Source of the DNA: Takakia lepidozioides
Taxonomy: Eukaryota > Streptophyta > Takakiopsida > Takakiales > Takakiaceae
Assembly: GCA_030704615.1 (NCBI GenBank)
Contig: CM060734.1
Span: forward strand, 34,798,042 to 34,862,041
Length of the DNA stretch: 64,000 nt
Direction: 5' to 3'
Each line of letters starts with the position of its first letter. Position 1 is the stretch's first letter. This document shows, piece by piece, positions 34,301 through 46,029 of this stretch. The translations under genes were made by a program, and so were the position numbers. The notes beneath the pieces are model-generated. The model was not told where the DNA came from and made no database searches. It worked only from the letters and a program-made list of their open reading frames with translations.

Positions 34301-35663
34301 AGAGGTGCATGGTTGCATCGCCAAAGCTGCAATTGCACAAAATGTCATCCTGAACACTGCCCTGGTGGACATGTATGCCAAATGTGGGAGCATGGAGGAT
34401 GCGGAGGGAGTGTTCCACAAAATGGCTGAACGAAATGTGGTGTCGTGGAATGCGATGATCGCAGGGTATGCACAGCAGGGGCGTGGGATGGAGGCTTTGG
34501 AGACGTATGAGCAAATGATGGGGGAAGGGATGAAGCCCGACCACATCACGTTTGTGTGCGTTTGCAGTGCGTGTGCAAGCCTGGCAGCCCTGGGAAAGGG
34601 CAAAGAGGTGCATGGTTGCATCGCCAAAACTGGAATTGTACCAGATGTGATTCTGAACAATACCCTCGTGGACATGTATGCCAAATGTGGGAGCATCGAG
34701 GATGCAAAGGGAGTGTTCGACAATATGGCTGAACGAAATGTGGTGTCGTGGAACGCGATGATCGCAGGATATGCACAGCATGGTTTTCATAAGGAGGTCG
34801 TGCAACTATTTGAAGGAATGCAAAAGAACGGCTTGAAGCCGGACAGTATCACCTTTATATGTGTTCTCTCTGCATGCAGCCATGCTGGCCTACTGAATGA
34901 GGGAAGACGCTACTTTGATTCCCTGAGTCAAGATCATGGTCTCACTCCGACAGTAAAGCACTTTGGCTGCATGGTGGACCTTCTTGGACGTGCGGGGCAA
35001 CTGGATGAGGCAGTGGACCTGATTAATAAAATGCCAATCAATGCAGATGCTGTGGTGTGGAAGGCCTTGCTTGGTGCCTGCAGAATCCATGGCAATGTCG
35101 AGATGGCTGAACGTGCGGCAACATCTATCCTCATGTGGGATGAACAGGATGCTGCGACTTATGTGTTGCTCTCAAACATCTATGCTGCAGCTGGCAGGTG
35201 GGATGATACTGCAAAGGTGAGAAGAATAATGAAGGTCAGAGGGGTTAGAAAGGAGCCAGGTCACTGCTGCATTGAGGTTGGCAACAGGGTGCACACTTTC
35301 GTTGTAGATGACAGGTTGCATCCCAGAATTAAGGAAATCCATGCTGAGCTGAGAAGATTGTCTGGGCAGATGAAGGAGGCGGGGTATGTGCCTGACACAC
35401 GCTTTGTATTGCATAATGTGGGGGAGGAGGAAAAGGAATTTTCTCTTTGCCACCACAGTGAGAAGCTGGCCATTGGTTTTGGGCTGATCAGCACGACCCC
35501 TAGGACGCCTCTCCGCCTCATCAAGAATCTTCGAGTGTGTGGTGACTGCCACACCTCCACGAAATTCATCTCAAAGATTGTTGGCCGAGCAATTGTTGTA
35601 CGGGACGCTAACCGCTTTCACCACTTTGAAGATGGGATTTGTTCTTGTGGGGATTACTGGTGA
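31376..35663 (+). pseudogene. PDF-motif (OSB-like) / PLS-PPR / DYW fusion, copy 2, frameshifted
   Basis: Exons equivalent to copy 1, with identical lengths for the first five: 31376-31462, 31653-31750, 31922-32016, 32203-32350, 32452-32546, then 32740-35663. PDF motifs are closer to consensus than in copy 1 (WWDNRGKK joined to PRAPDFKHK). Two lesions are visible. The donor after exon 4 is GC instead of GT. One G is missing from the run at 33915-33918, which stops the frame at 33927, and the reading resumes at 33924 in the next frame to an intact DYW end (HSE, CGDCH, CGDYW). The array has five PLS units against six in copy 1. The frameshift could also be a sequencing error in a homopolymer; if so, the gene is probably functional. 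Confidence 0.75.
33244..34757 (+). repeat. Five tandem 303-bp PLS units inside PPR copy 2
   Basis: The MIAG codon phase repeats from 33244 to 34758. The total length is five times 303 minus the single deleted G. One unit fewer than copy 1. Confidence 0.92.
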
Positions 35664-36610
35664 AAGGATGTTTTCTTGGAGAGATGCGAGTGTCTTGCTT
35701 CATTCATTGATCTGTGTAGCTACTCAGTCATCCACCATTTCCTGAGAGTATTGACCATGATGGACTGTTGAGTCATAGAGGATTGGTCATAGACGCCTGT
35801 TCGGTCATAGGCCAACTTACCCTAGTGTTTTGGATGGATGGGAGGCTAGTGATGAATTGAGAATCCCCAGAGTTGTCGACGACGATCTTATAAGGTAAAA
35901 GTGGGGGCCTCTACTCTTCCCACCACGAGAACTAAACAGGGCCACTCACCCCGTCAGTCCAATGCGATCGCATCATGCCGCTGCAGCGGAAGTGAAAACG
36001 ACATGGGCGGCCACACCCGACACTCAGCACATGCTTCATCCCCTAAGTGACTCCCTGTTCATTTGTGCATGATTGCGGGAGATAGCATCCCGTGTAGGCC
36101 ACGCGTCCAAGCACCTGCACTTTGCCATCCCTCACTGAGCTACACCATGTTCAACGGTTTTAATCTGGTCAATGCTTCCCTAGATTAATTTCACTGCAGG
36201 CAGTCCTCACGACTCTGTATTCTACCAATGATGTTCTAAACTAGTCTGTCGTGCACACTCAAGGCCGTCATTTCTGAGCTATTTCCACATATTCAGTACT
36301 CTGAGATCTGTCTGAACCTTGCTCCAACTTACAGCGATCACGCTATGCAATGACTATGTAAAGGCAGGTGACACATCGTGTACAAATCTAGTGTTTCCAC
36401 TTCTCTCATTGCTTCATAATACATGACGTTCATACAACCCATGATGAGATGCACTCTGTGGCTAAGTGACCAATCCCGTTACTAATTCTCTCATCTCATG
36501 CTCTACATCTCCACGTTGCGGTCTACAATCTGTTTTGGTCCACCTCTGTTGGTCTCTAACTACCCTTCTTTCTCATCATCTGCAGAGCTTCAGTCACCGC
36601 TCACTCCTTT
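35664..36610 (+). repeat. 3' flank of PPR copy 2, duplicate of 6189-7165
   Basis: Matches the flank of copy 1 with small indels until about 36610. With the gene bodies, this makes a direct segmental duplication of about 5.4-5.7 kb. Confidence 0.85.
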
Positions 36611-38464
36611 AGCGGATAAGAACCGTCAATGTTTTTTTTTTAAATTTTAAAGGAAAGGGGACAGAGGCCCTTTTACTCAAATTAATAATAAAAAAGGAGT
36701 CACATCAGTGGAACTATTTGGAACACTAACGTGCAGTTTTATACCTCCCTCTCCGGGCCAAGAATTCAAATTATGCGATGAACAAGCCACGCAGGTTCGG
36801 CGGACCTCAAGGAGAGTGAGTAGTAGGTTCGGTTGGGGTTTCGAGCCTCGGGAGAGGCTTGGTGAAGGCTTGGGAGGTGTCCTCTCCCGAGTGGGGCACG
36901 GAAGCTTCTCTGTTCGCAGGGCTATGACGCTCACGGGCGTGATCCTGGTCTGTGGTAAGGGTGGCCCCGAGGGCAATTCGGAATGAGCAGTTGGGATTTT
37001 CGAAATCAAACTGTTGATCATGTTTAGCCTCCTGCAGGTTGAATTTAGCACGTGGAGATACTTGGAAGAAGGCTGTATAGTCATTCCTGCTGGTGCGGAA
37101 GTGTGGCCGTGTCACCTAAACCCTAAGCATTCATGGCTTCATGGAGGTGCCATCTGCTGTTGTGATGTATAATTTTCCGTAAAGATCCTGATGGGGTCGA
37201 TCGCTGCGTTTATGAGATGCGGCCATGGAATGAGGTGAGCACAATGCGATATCGCTGTCTTTGAATGCTAATGTTGTGTGTTTATCCCTAGCTCTGTCTC
37301 TCTCTTACGAAATAACATTGAATCTGCGTCCTATCGAACTCTATGTTATAAGATTCCCCCCGCTGTTTCCAAAATCTTAAAGATTGGACGTTTATTTTGT
37401 GAAATCACTTCAAATTTGCAATGTGCTGGAATGGCTCTTCATCTTTATGAAGTGTACTCTTGAGATAGCTATGGAAGGAGATTATCCTGCATCGGCCAGT
37501 TCATCATGTCCCCTATCCGGAGGGCAAAGTGATTGGATTGTGTGACTAGTTTTAGTTCCAGAGAGAGTAACCAATTCTTGGTGCCAACATGACAGTGAAT
37601 TTTGAAAACTCAATGATTTCCATGACAGAGGTCTTAGAGTATCATTGGACTTCCGTGGGTCATTGGCTTGTAGGTTTTGGCACCCGATGCTGAGAAAACC
37701 CTTATCGCTCTGCAGTCTTGGTAGATGTCATCATGGGTTGGCACACATTCTAAGGTTCTTGGATGTCTATGCACATGTAGACTTCTATCCTTTTCCTATT
37801 AGCCCTGCATATAGATTTGCTGACCTTTCGCACATTATCAAGGATTTTTGGATCCCAAAGATGTGGTTGAGCAGATGATGACAGTGATTGTATTACGGTA
37901 GGTTGATCCTCTTTGTTAATCCTCATCTCGTCTGCTCAGTAAGTTATGAGCCAGTCTGATTGTCTGTGAGGATTTTCTGCATGGTATGCCCAGTGCTGCG
38001 GCCGCTTGGATGAAGACTTCTTGTAGCCAGTTGATGCAGACAGATTGACTAGATCGGTGGGAGTCTGTGTCAACACAGCTCTCTAGATCGGTCAAGCCCG
38101 TCTAACGAATTGAGCCACTAGTCCACTAGTCTACTTGTCAACATTGAAGTTGAGCCGTTTTTTAATCAACGGGTCAATCCAACCACAAACACAGCTTTAA
38201 GCTTTCATTGTTTGCCCTTTGTATTAGGGATTTCGATGTGACACACTGGCTGTGATCATCTGGCCTCCACGGCTGCATTCTTGACTTGCAAAGGGCAAGC
38301 ACTTGTTTATTGATGCTGGCAGGTGCCTCAACATATGCCATAGAGTACTTGCCAGAGCAGGCTGGATTGTTATCCAACAAGGCAATATTCGAGCGCATTC
38401 TGCATAGAGCAACATTCCTCCTCGTCTGACCCACCTTGGTTGGAAGGAGGCCTTCTAAATTTCC
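36611..38464. other. Intergenic; LINE-tail-like piece and RING gene upstream region
   Basis: 36637-36700 (poly-T, then GGGGACAGAGGCCCTTTT and AATAATAA) resembles the minus-strand 3' ends of the LINEs at 43.1 and 48.8 kb. From about 37.1 to 38.46 kb I see no gene. This should hold the promoter and 5' UTR of the RING gene. Confidence 0.45.
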
Positions 38465-41400
38465 ATGGCTGCTGGGTGTGAGGAGTTGGATCTCGAATCT
38501 CTGCACTCCGATACATCGCCCTTGCTGATGGCTCACTCATCTTCAACTGGCCATGAACACATCGTGAACATACGGCCACCTCCAAACCCTGCTGTGCCCT
38601 CAACAACAGGTGAAGAGAGTGGAGGCCTTTATCGGAGCCTCAGCTCTCCACCTGGTCCTGAGCAAGATGGGGTTCCTGCAGGTAGTTATTTCTTTTTGTG
38701 AGTGCCTTGCAAGGTTGTATGATATAAACATGCCCAGTGGTATTATGTCTTGATAACTTCTGAGGGTTGACATCGATAATGTTGGCCGTACAGAATATAA
38801 TCTCTACTCCGGTAGTGGATGATGGCTGAATATATGCTGAATGGTCTTCTGCTGCTATTGGAGCTTCCATGCAGGCATATGCAAGTTGGGAATCACTTCA
38901 ATGGTGTGCCAAAGACACCATTGAAGTTTAGTCTCATAAAGTAAGATTGATTTGGCTTTAAATCAATCTACTTTTGCTGGCTGGCTGCAAGTGCGATACT
39001 CAAAGCTTTGTGACTTGGAAGAAACACTTATTTGAACTTGGTTGTCATTCCACCTGCAATATTAGCTCAAGGTTGTAAGGATGACTTGTTGCAGGGGAGA
39101 CACTGCCTAGAAGCTTATCTGCCAGCTCATCGCTGCGGGGCCAACCATCTTTTCCCTCGACAGCATCAGGCAGCTCCTCGTCAAGGCCAAACAATGGCAA
39201 TAGCTATGGGACCCGTCAAAGAACAAGCCCATTGAACTCGGGCGTTTGGATATCAATTGAACTTACGATCACAGTCAGCCAAATTGTTGCCTCCATTATT
39301 GTGCTTACTCTCTCCAGGGATGAGAAACCACGAGCACCCTTGTCTGTGTGGGTGGCTGGATATGCAGCGGGCTGCCTTGCTACTTTACCCCTTTTGTACT
39401 GGCGCTATACCCATCGCTATGTCCGGTCGCAGGAACAGGATCCCCTGGCTCCCCCTCTAGCCTCGCCGCCAAGCCCTTCAGGTTCAACAGGCACACCATC
39501 CTATGTCTCATTGATTCCAGGGTCAAGGGATGAAGAATTGCAGACAGAGAGGACGAGTCGCCTGGAGGGTGAAGATTTAGGCAATGGTGATTCCAGGTAC
39601 TGGGATGAAACTCCTTGCTCTCTGCACAGCGTGTAGCTGCAGCTCCTCTTTTGCTTTGTTATCTTCTTCTTTCTGGTGGATTGCTTTTGGTTGTCTCAGT
39701 TGGACTTTTGTGGGCATGTAATTGAGAGTAAGAGAGCAAAGACTGTTGGACGATGTATGCAGTCCAGTGATTTTACTCAATGTGGGAGATTTCAGTCCAT
39801 CAAAGGATTGCACCGACTCACCTCCAGGCCTATTATGGGACAGAACGTGTCTTGGAGGGAGAAGAGAGAGAAAGTTATAAGCTGACATTGCTTTCTGCAA
39901 CCTTGGTAGAATATAACTCTTTCTGGCAGTCTTGCTATTGTATTCTTTGCTGTATAAGTTTATGTCTAGAGGCTTTTTGTCCTTTCAAGGAGATGTGAAG
40001 AAATTTGTTTCTCTATTGAAGTGGAATTTTCCCCTGCATCTCCCAATTAACCATGAAACCTTTTGTCTGTATAGTGGCAGGGTTGGAATACTGGTTGAGA
40101 GGTTTAAGATTGCGTTGGACTGTTTTTTTGCAATATGGTTTGTGGTGGGCAATGTGTGGATCTTTGGTGGGCACTCGTCTTCAAGTGAGGCCCCCAATCT
40201 GTACAGGTGATCTCTACTCAAGTGGATAAATGCGTGTCCTAGTGATGCACCTTGATTGTTCTTGATGTAGTTTTTTAAAAGTTTGTCTCCTCTGTCCCCA
40301 GTCACCTTTTCCTACCTCCTGCGTGGCTCTCCCACATTTTCCTTTGTTGTAGTCTTTGGTATGAGAAACAGCCAGCTAATATATTTTTGGCATGGGTGCT
40401 GAAGCAGGTTGTGTATAGTATTCCTCACGTTCAGCTGCATAGGGTATGCCATGCCCTTCATTCTGTGTGCGACGATCTGCTGCTGCCTGCCGTGCATAAT
40501 TGCACTTCTAGGTTTCCGTGGGGACCCCAATCAAGGGAGAGGCGCATCCGCAGAGGCAATTTCTGCATTGCCCACCTATAAGTTCAAGGCCAAGGGTGCC
40601 AACAGTACTAAAGCCAACAAAGATGGGAATGAATCAGATTGTGAGGGGACAGAGGAAGGAGGAATCGTAGGGGCAGGGACAGAGAAGGAGAGGGTGGTTT
40701 CGGCAGAAGATGCGGTAAAGATCTCACTTCCTTCTTGGTTCCAGAGTGTACTTGCATATTCATGTCCTTCCTTATGTAGTGTTTGTAGGTACAAAACTGT
40801 TGTCCCTCTTTTTCCAGACTCTGCCCTTTTCTTGACCGACGGGCAGTGTTTCAAGATTATGTCTACACAGATGTACTGGACTCAACACTATCTTTTGCAG
40901 CTTGATGTTAAAACTGCCTCCCGTGTAAAACACCCAATTGGGAAGTGGCTGTGTGCCAATTTAGGATGTGTTTCAAAGAACCTGGTAGGATGTTACCCCA
41001 TCACTGGCTCTGGGAAGTTTGGATCCTGCTTATGCTATGCATATTTCACTGCCGGTGTTTGCTTGAAAGAGTCAAGGGTACATATCAGGATGAGCCTAGT
41101 CATCAATGGCCTAGTCTTCAAATCATGATAATGGGAGCATTGCATAGTGGCCACTTGGGGATAATACTCTTTGTAGCTTTGATTGTACATCTGGTCATTG
41201 TCTTCACGTCCCTGTAGGCAAGTTAGAGTGAATAGCAGAGAATTTCTTGCACTAACTAGAAATGATTAGCACAAGGTGATTCTTACAAAGTCTGATCTGG
41301 GGTATTTTCCCTTTTCCTCAGAAAACTCAAGCGAGAGCAAGATAGAGATCTCAACCACAGCTCCTCCAGTTTTACCTCAGACTCTGAGACATTAGTGGTG

Positions 41401-41640
41401 TGCCTGCAGATTTGCTGCATCTGTCTTGGCAAGTACGACGATGATGTGGAGTTGCGAGAGCTGCCATGTACTCACCATTTCCACGTAGAATGTGTTGATA
41501 AGTGGCTGAAGATCAATGCGTCGTGCCCTCTCTGCAAGCTTGACATTGTGGGCTCAGCAGATGGTAGTGACTCCATTCCTGGAGAGGCCAATGGTGATCC
41601 ATCTGCAGAAGGGCCAGTGCCATTAGGGCCTGACAGTTGA
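38465..41640 (+). CDS. Membrane RING-H2 E3 ubiquitin ligase, five exons
   Basis: Exons 38465-38681, 39095-39596, 40075-40206, 40408-40714 and 41410-41640 join in frame to 462 codons. All introns are GT-AG. Ser-rich N terminus (about residues 1-125), then membrane segments: SQIVASIIVLTLS, WVAGYAAGCLATLPLLYW, CFFAIWFVVGNVWIFGG, and a long pair from LCIVFLTFSCIGYAMPF to CCCLPCIIALLGF. A cytosolic linker starts RGASAEAISALPTYKF. The C-terminal RING-H2 has all ligands (CCICL, LPCTHHFHVEC, SCPLC). This matches the Arabidopsis At4g11680/At1g12760 E3 group, which transfers ubiquitin from an E2 at membranes. The short tail after the RING is Ser/Gly/Asp-rich. No lesion seen. The substrate is unknown. 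Confidence 0.9.
38896..38969. other. Two consecutive perfect hairpins in RING gene intron 1
   Basis: 38896-38926: arms CTTCAATGGTGT and ACACCATTGAAG with a 7-nt loop. 38944-38969: arms AGATTGATTT and AAATCAATCT with a 6-nt loop. Both are perfect and only 17 bp apart. Confidence 0.8.
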
Positions 41641-42720
41641 GAGTGTGGTCTGGACTATGGTGCACAGAAGTGAGGAGATCTTGCCAGAAGGTTCGGAAAG
41701 ATGCTAGGAAGCTCCCTTCAGATCGAAGTCTTTGGTTGTATAGTGGCTTAATTTGTCATTTGAGGCAGCCTCTTTGATGAATAGAGCCTTAGGTACCCCC
41801 ATCAGTGGCTTCACTTGTCTATTTAGGTATATGCTCATTGGTTCTGCTCATATGGAGTTACGTAACCAGAGAAGCCCTACGTGGTTGGATAGGGAAATAG
41901 GGAAAGATAGACCGATCTGATACTCTCGTGTTCATCTACATAACTGCAGGCCTGTGCCTGTGCCTGTTGGATAGAGCAAGAGGGAGAGCTTGAGTCTAGT
42001 GAGGTTAATGCAACCGGTATTGAATGGCCACAACCAGCCATTTTTAATGGTGGTAAGTGACCAGTTTGATTTGCTGTGCAGTTTACTAAGGTGCCAGGCT
42101 CCATACTATCTGGCTTGACATCTGAGCAGCCATTCACTATGGCTCATCACTAGGTAGTGGGGCCTCAAGAAATATGTATGAGGTAAACAAAAAGCTAGGT
42201 AATGTCAGAAGAGTCTGCAATCTGTATCATGGTGAATTATTATCTGTGATCTAGCTCAGCATTGGTTTCAAAATTCACAAGGAAATGGGGATGGTTAGGA
42301 CAGCCAGTACTCATTCTCTTGGTTTGGTTGTATATGAGCATGTAGTTGCTTGTTGGTGGTGCAAGGCCTCTAGAGACTTACTGAGCAGCCTTGAATGGCA
42401 GCATCGTCCACTTGGTTACTGGTTTGGGGAATGGTTGGATGACTGTGTATAAGCAGATTTGTCAAGCACGTCACATGGTAAAAAGGGGGTGATCATGTTG
42501 CAAGAGAGAATTTTGAAGCTACTTCTTAGAATCATATTTGTATAGAGTTCAAACAAAGCTTCAGAAAAAAGAGGTCTGAAAAGTTTGCAGTATATGATAC
42601 AACTAAGTTTGCCTTACAATCATACAAGTTTCCATCTTGGGAAAGAAAAAGAAAATGAGAAACTACAACTCGCTTAAGTCTGACTCCACAGTTTTTTCCC
42701 ACTGCATCTATGTTTACCAC
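41641..42720. other. RING gene 3' flank, no further gene
   Basis: Short unsupported ORFs only. The 3' UTR of the RING gene is expected in the first few hundred bases. Confidence 0.5.
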
Positions 42721-42870
42721 CAGTCGGTAGCTCAGTTGGATAGAACACTGAGTGGCATTCTGGGTTCGAATCCTGCTACGTTGTCAGGTGTGGTATGATG
42801 TATGACCTTCTCCGCCCTTCCCGCCCCTCATGGCGAGGTTACTATGAAAGAGGTTATTTTCTCTGATGAT
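42721..42870 (+). mobile_element. tRNA-derived SINE-like sequence
   Basis: An A box (TAGCTCAGTTGG, 42728) and a B box (GGTTCGAATCC, 42763) are both good pol III promoter boxes. They are only 35 bp apart, about 9 less than in a functional tRNA, and no cloverleaf closes. The tail contains GAGGTTATTTTCTCT, like the 3' end of LINEs in this window. A SINE or retroposed tRNA relic fits better than a tRNA gene. Confidence 0.5.
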
Positions 42871-43109
42871 GCCCAATCATGGTGAGAATTTACAGCAAAA
42901 TATGTAGAGCAATTTCATTAACGAGGGATTCTCTTGAAGGTCCAAAATAAGAGATGGAGGGTCGGACGAATGGGATGGCGCAGAAAGGGGTGTGGGCAGG
43001 GGTAGTTTGGCTTGTGAGGTGTCAATAAAGGCCATGTAGAAGTTAGCATAGCTCGCTACTGAGCAGTGTCTCATCTATTGGTCTCCATGGCTTCCCTGCA
43101 AGGTTAATT

Positions 43110-45235
43110 TTTCCTTGTTTTTTTTAAAATAAATAAATAATAGAGAACAGGGGGATTGTAGCCCTGTAAAACTATATTAATAAGTAAGGAAAAAATAACC
43201 TTACAAAGGGCCATGAAGGCGGAGTAACGAGGTTCCCTCAAAGCCAAAAAAAACCAAGGGGGAATAAGAAGGGAGAGCAAGAAGAAGAACAGCCGAAACA
43301 CAGGGCTGCTTAACTACTGCTTAAAAAACCAGAAGAGAAGTGACAAAGCCTCCAGTTGACCTCCATTTCATCAGCATCCAGAGGAGAACGTTTCGAGCTA
43401 ATGGTGCTGCCAGCAGGAAGGGAAGGTGTATGTCCACACAACCCGAGAGTCTGATACTCTTTTGCCAAAAGATATTGCTTTTCCCCCATGAATTGTCAAA
43501 GGAATCAAACAGCTGGTTTCACTTTGTGTTGCCGTACTTGGGAAGAGCTGTCACAATAACAAGCCATGCTTTGCGAGCTTCAGACAGGTCTGAATGAGCC
43601 CAATACAACACTTTCTGCAAGCATGGCCTCACATTTTGGAAGACCACAACACACCTCATCTTCCATATATTCCACAAAATGATACCTCTTATCGATTCCC
43701 ACATAGTCGAGCAGAAAATACTTCCCTCTTTACAATTCAGCAAAAGAGCAGAAGTCGAGTAAGTGAGGTTGGGATTCCAGAAGGAGTTCAAAGTAAAGGC
43801 CTTTCTCCAAACAGCCTAAGCGAAGGGGCACTCCACCAGGAAGTAATGCTCCAAATTTTCAGGAGACTGCTGATTGTAGGAAGCACAAGCATCAGGGGAT
43901 TTAGAAAACATAGAAGCCACCGGAAGAATTCTATTAGCAATCTTCCATAAAAAGGCAGCCACTTTGGTTGCCCTGTGTTTCTTAATCCAGATATAGGCCC
44001 ACACCACTTTCCACGTAACTGGAGGACCAGGAAGATGAGCCCACTTGCTACTCCACTTGTTATCAAATCTCCTCTTTGGTAACAACAAAGAATAGCCCAA
44101 TTAACCCGAGTACTTGAAAAAATGATCGTGGCTTTTGTTCATCCAGATCCACTCCCTTGGATCGAATTGCAAGAGCTTCAGAGGGGCCGAGAGAAACCAG
44201 CAGAAGGAGCCACTGTAATGGCAAAGATTGGGCGGCGGGGCAGATGGGTTTACCCGAGAGAAGGCAGCACACCCTGATCTCATAACAATTATCACTATCA
44301 GGGATTAGGGCCACTTCCGGGGCATATAAAAGGCCATCCGAATTGACTTTGAAATAGATGCCTGATAACAGATGGTTGTCCGAGGAGACTGCATACAAGG
44401 CTCTTAAGTCTGAGCCCTAAGGTAACCTGAGGTAATCCGCCTCCGAGAGAAGCCTTCCGCGATCGAGTTAGCAAAGAGCAGGGAGCCCTGAACATTATCC
44501 CAGAAATGCAGGATATGAGATAACCCAGCCGCTTCCCACTCCGCCCAACGCTTAGAGCAGAATTTATAGTTACCGAAGAGGGGCTGTCTGAGAACCTCGT
44601 GAACAGTAGAAGGCTTAGATTGCGAGAGGAAGGGACGCAGCATACACCGGGCACTCAAGATGGTTTGCCAAGCTTGAGAACCCACCCCCGCATTCCTATT
44701 CATTTGACCTCTCTGAACAATCCATCTCAAGGAAAGCGACCATCTGGAGCTAATGCGGGGGGTGGCAGCAGCTATATGGTGTCTAACCAGCCGATTCCAA
44801 GGGCTGGACAGATGGGTCTGCACCCTGGGAACCCACTTCGCAAGGAGGGGAATGATTTGCAATTGAGGGTCCAACACACCAAGACCCCCGTGTTTCTTTT
44901 TTTGACAAAGCTGATCCCAGCTGACATGGGCTCTTCTATTAGGAGGCGGCAGCCGTGGATCCCCAGATAAAATTCCTCATCAGAGATTTTATCTGCTTGA
45001 TAATGGTAGAACCGGGGGACCAAACAGAAGCCACAAACCACATTGAAGCCAGCAAAACCTGGTTCACAATCAAAACTCTGCCAACCACAGACAGGTGAAC
45101 CGAACACCAGTGAGAGAGAGCTTTGTCTTGAGCTTCGAAAGAACTGCAGAGAATCGAATGTGACTTCAATATGGTTGATTGTTTCAATGATAGATTGCTC
45201 ACGCCTAGCTGTCCCTCTCAGATTCTGAGAAAACA
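43110..45235 (-). mobile_element. 5'-truncated L1-type LINE
   Basis: The 3' end lies at low coordinates: poly-T with ATTTATT repeats, then the complement of the ACAGGGCTACAATCCCCCTGT end seen at 55.88 kb. Frames on the minus strand include the zinc-binding region (KVAAFLWKIANRILPVASMF, then LEHYFLVECPFA), WQTILSARCMLRPFLSQS near 44650, and SVHLSVVGRVLIVNQVLLAS near 45080, which is the end of the RT domain. Several frameshifts; inactive. Confidence 0.88.
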
Positions 45236-45359
45236 GCTTTGCCTTTCGGTAGGACTAGTGGATGTTTATGCACACGTTGAACCCAGGCTACGGTGGCTCA
45301 TAAAAGTCCCAAGGTCGCATACACAAGAAGTCCAAAGGGTTTTTATAATTTTGATTTAA

Positions 45360-46020
45360 TGATTATGGAAAAATTGTAGTAGCTAGATTCATCCACGTTG
45401 AAAGATATGGACCGTCTAAAGTTGACAGTAACAGATACTATGGCATTATTTCTATTTTTCCTAGTAACAAACTTTTTTTTTTTCTTTTTTTTTCATTATA
45501 TCGCAGAGTGGGACTCAAGCAACTCTTCATCTACATGAAATGTACCTTTTAGTGAAGCAAGTCCATTGTTTTATTTTGTTTCCATGCATTCATGTACTTT
45601 GGTAAAAATCAGTTTTTTTATGCTCACAATAATATATAGAAGTAAGAACTTTCACTTTTTTGATGGTCTCTATAGGACTTTAGTATCTTTAAGAGTAGAG
45701 CAATACTAATATGAGTCCCTTTTATCATATTTGTTTTCTATAGTGAGTGCAAAAAGTCCATAACACCTTTTTTTATGGACTGTGACACTGTCGTATGCAA
45801 TTTTCTAAAGTCCATTACTTCGACAAATCAACTTCATTTCTTGGTGAGAATTTAAAGATTAGAGCTTGTAGTAGTTGGAAACATAAGAGTGAGTCTCATT
45901 TCATCATTGTAATAAAAATTTGCCTCTAAGGTACAATTGAATCAAACTATGTCCTGTAAAACACGTGCTATGACACAAAAATGTAGTCACCGTAGCCTGC
46001 AATCACCCTGAAATTCACTT
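45360..46020. repeat. AT-rich sequence with AGTCCATAA/TTATGGACT hairpin, copy A
   Basis: At 45755-45781 AGTCCATAA and TTTATGGACT form a stem around a pyrimidine-rich loop, followed by GTGACA. A related copy is at 49776-49828. No ORF is supported. Confidence 0.6.
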
Positions 46021-46029
46021 GGTCTAATT

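Noticed and set aside
42721-42795. A functional tRNA gene
   Set aside because: A and B boxes are about 9 bp too close and no acceptor or anticodon stem can be drawn.
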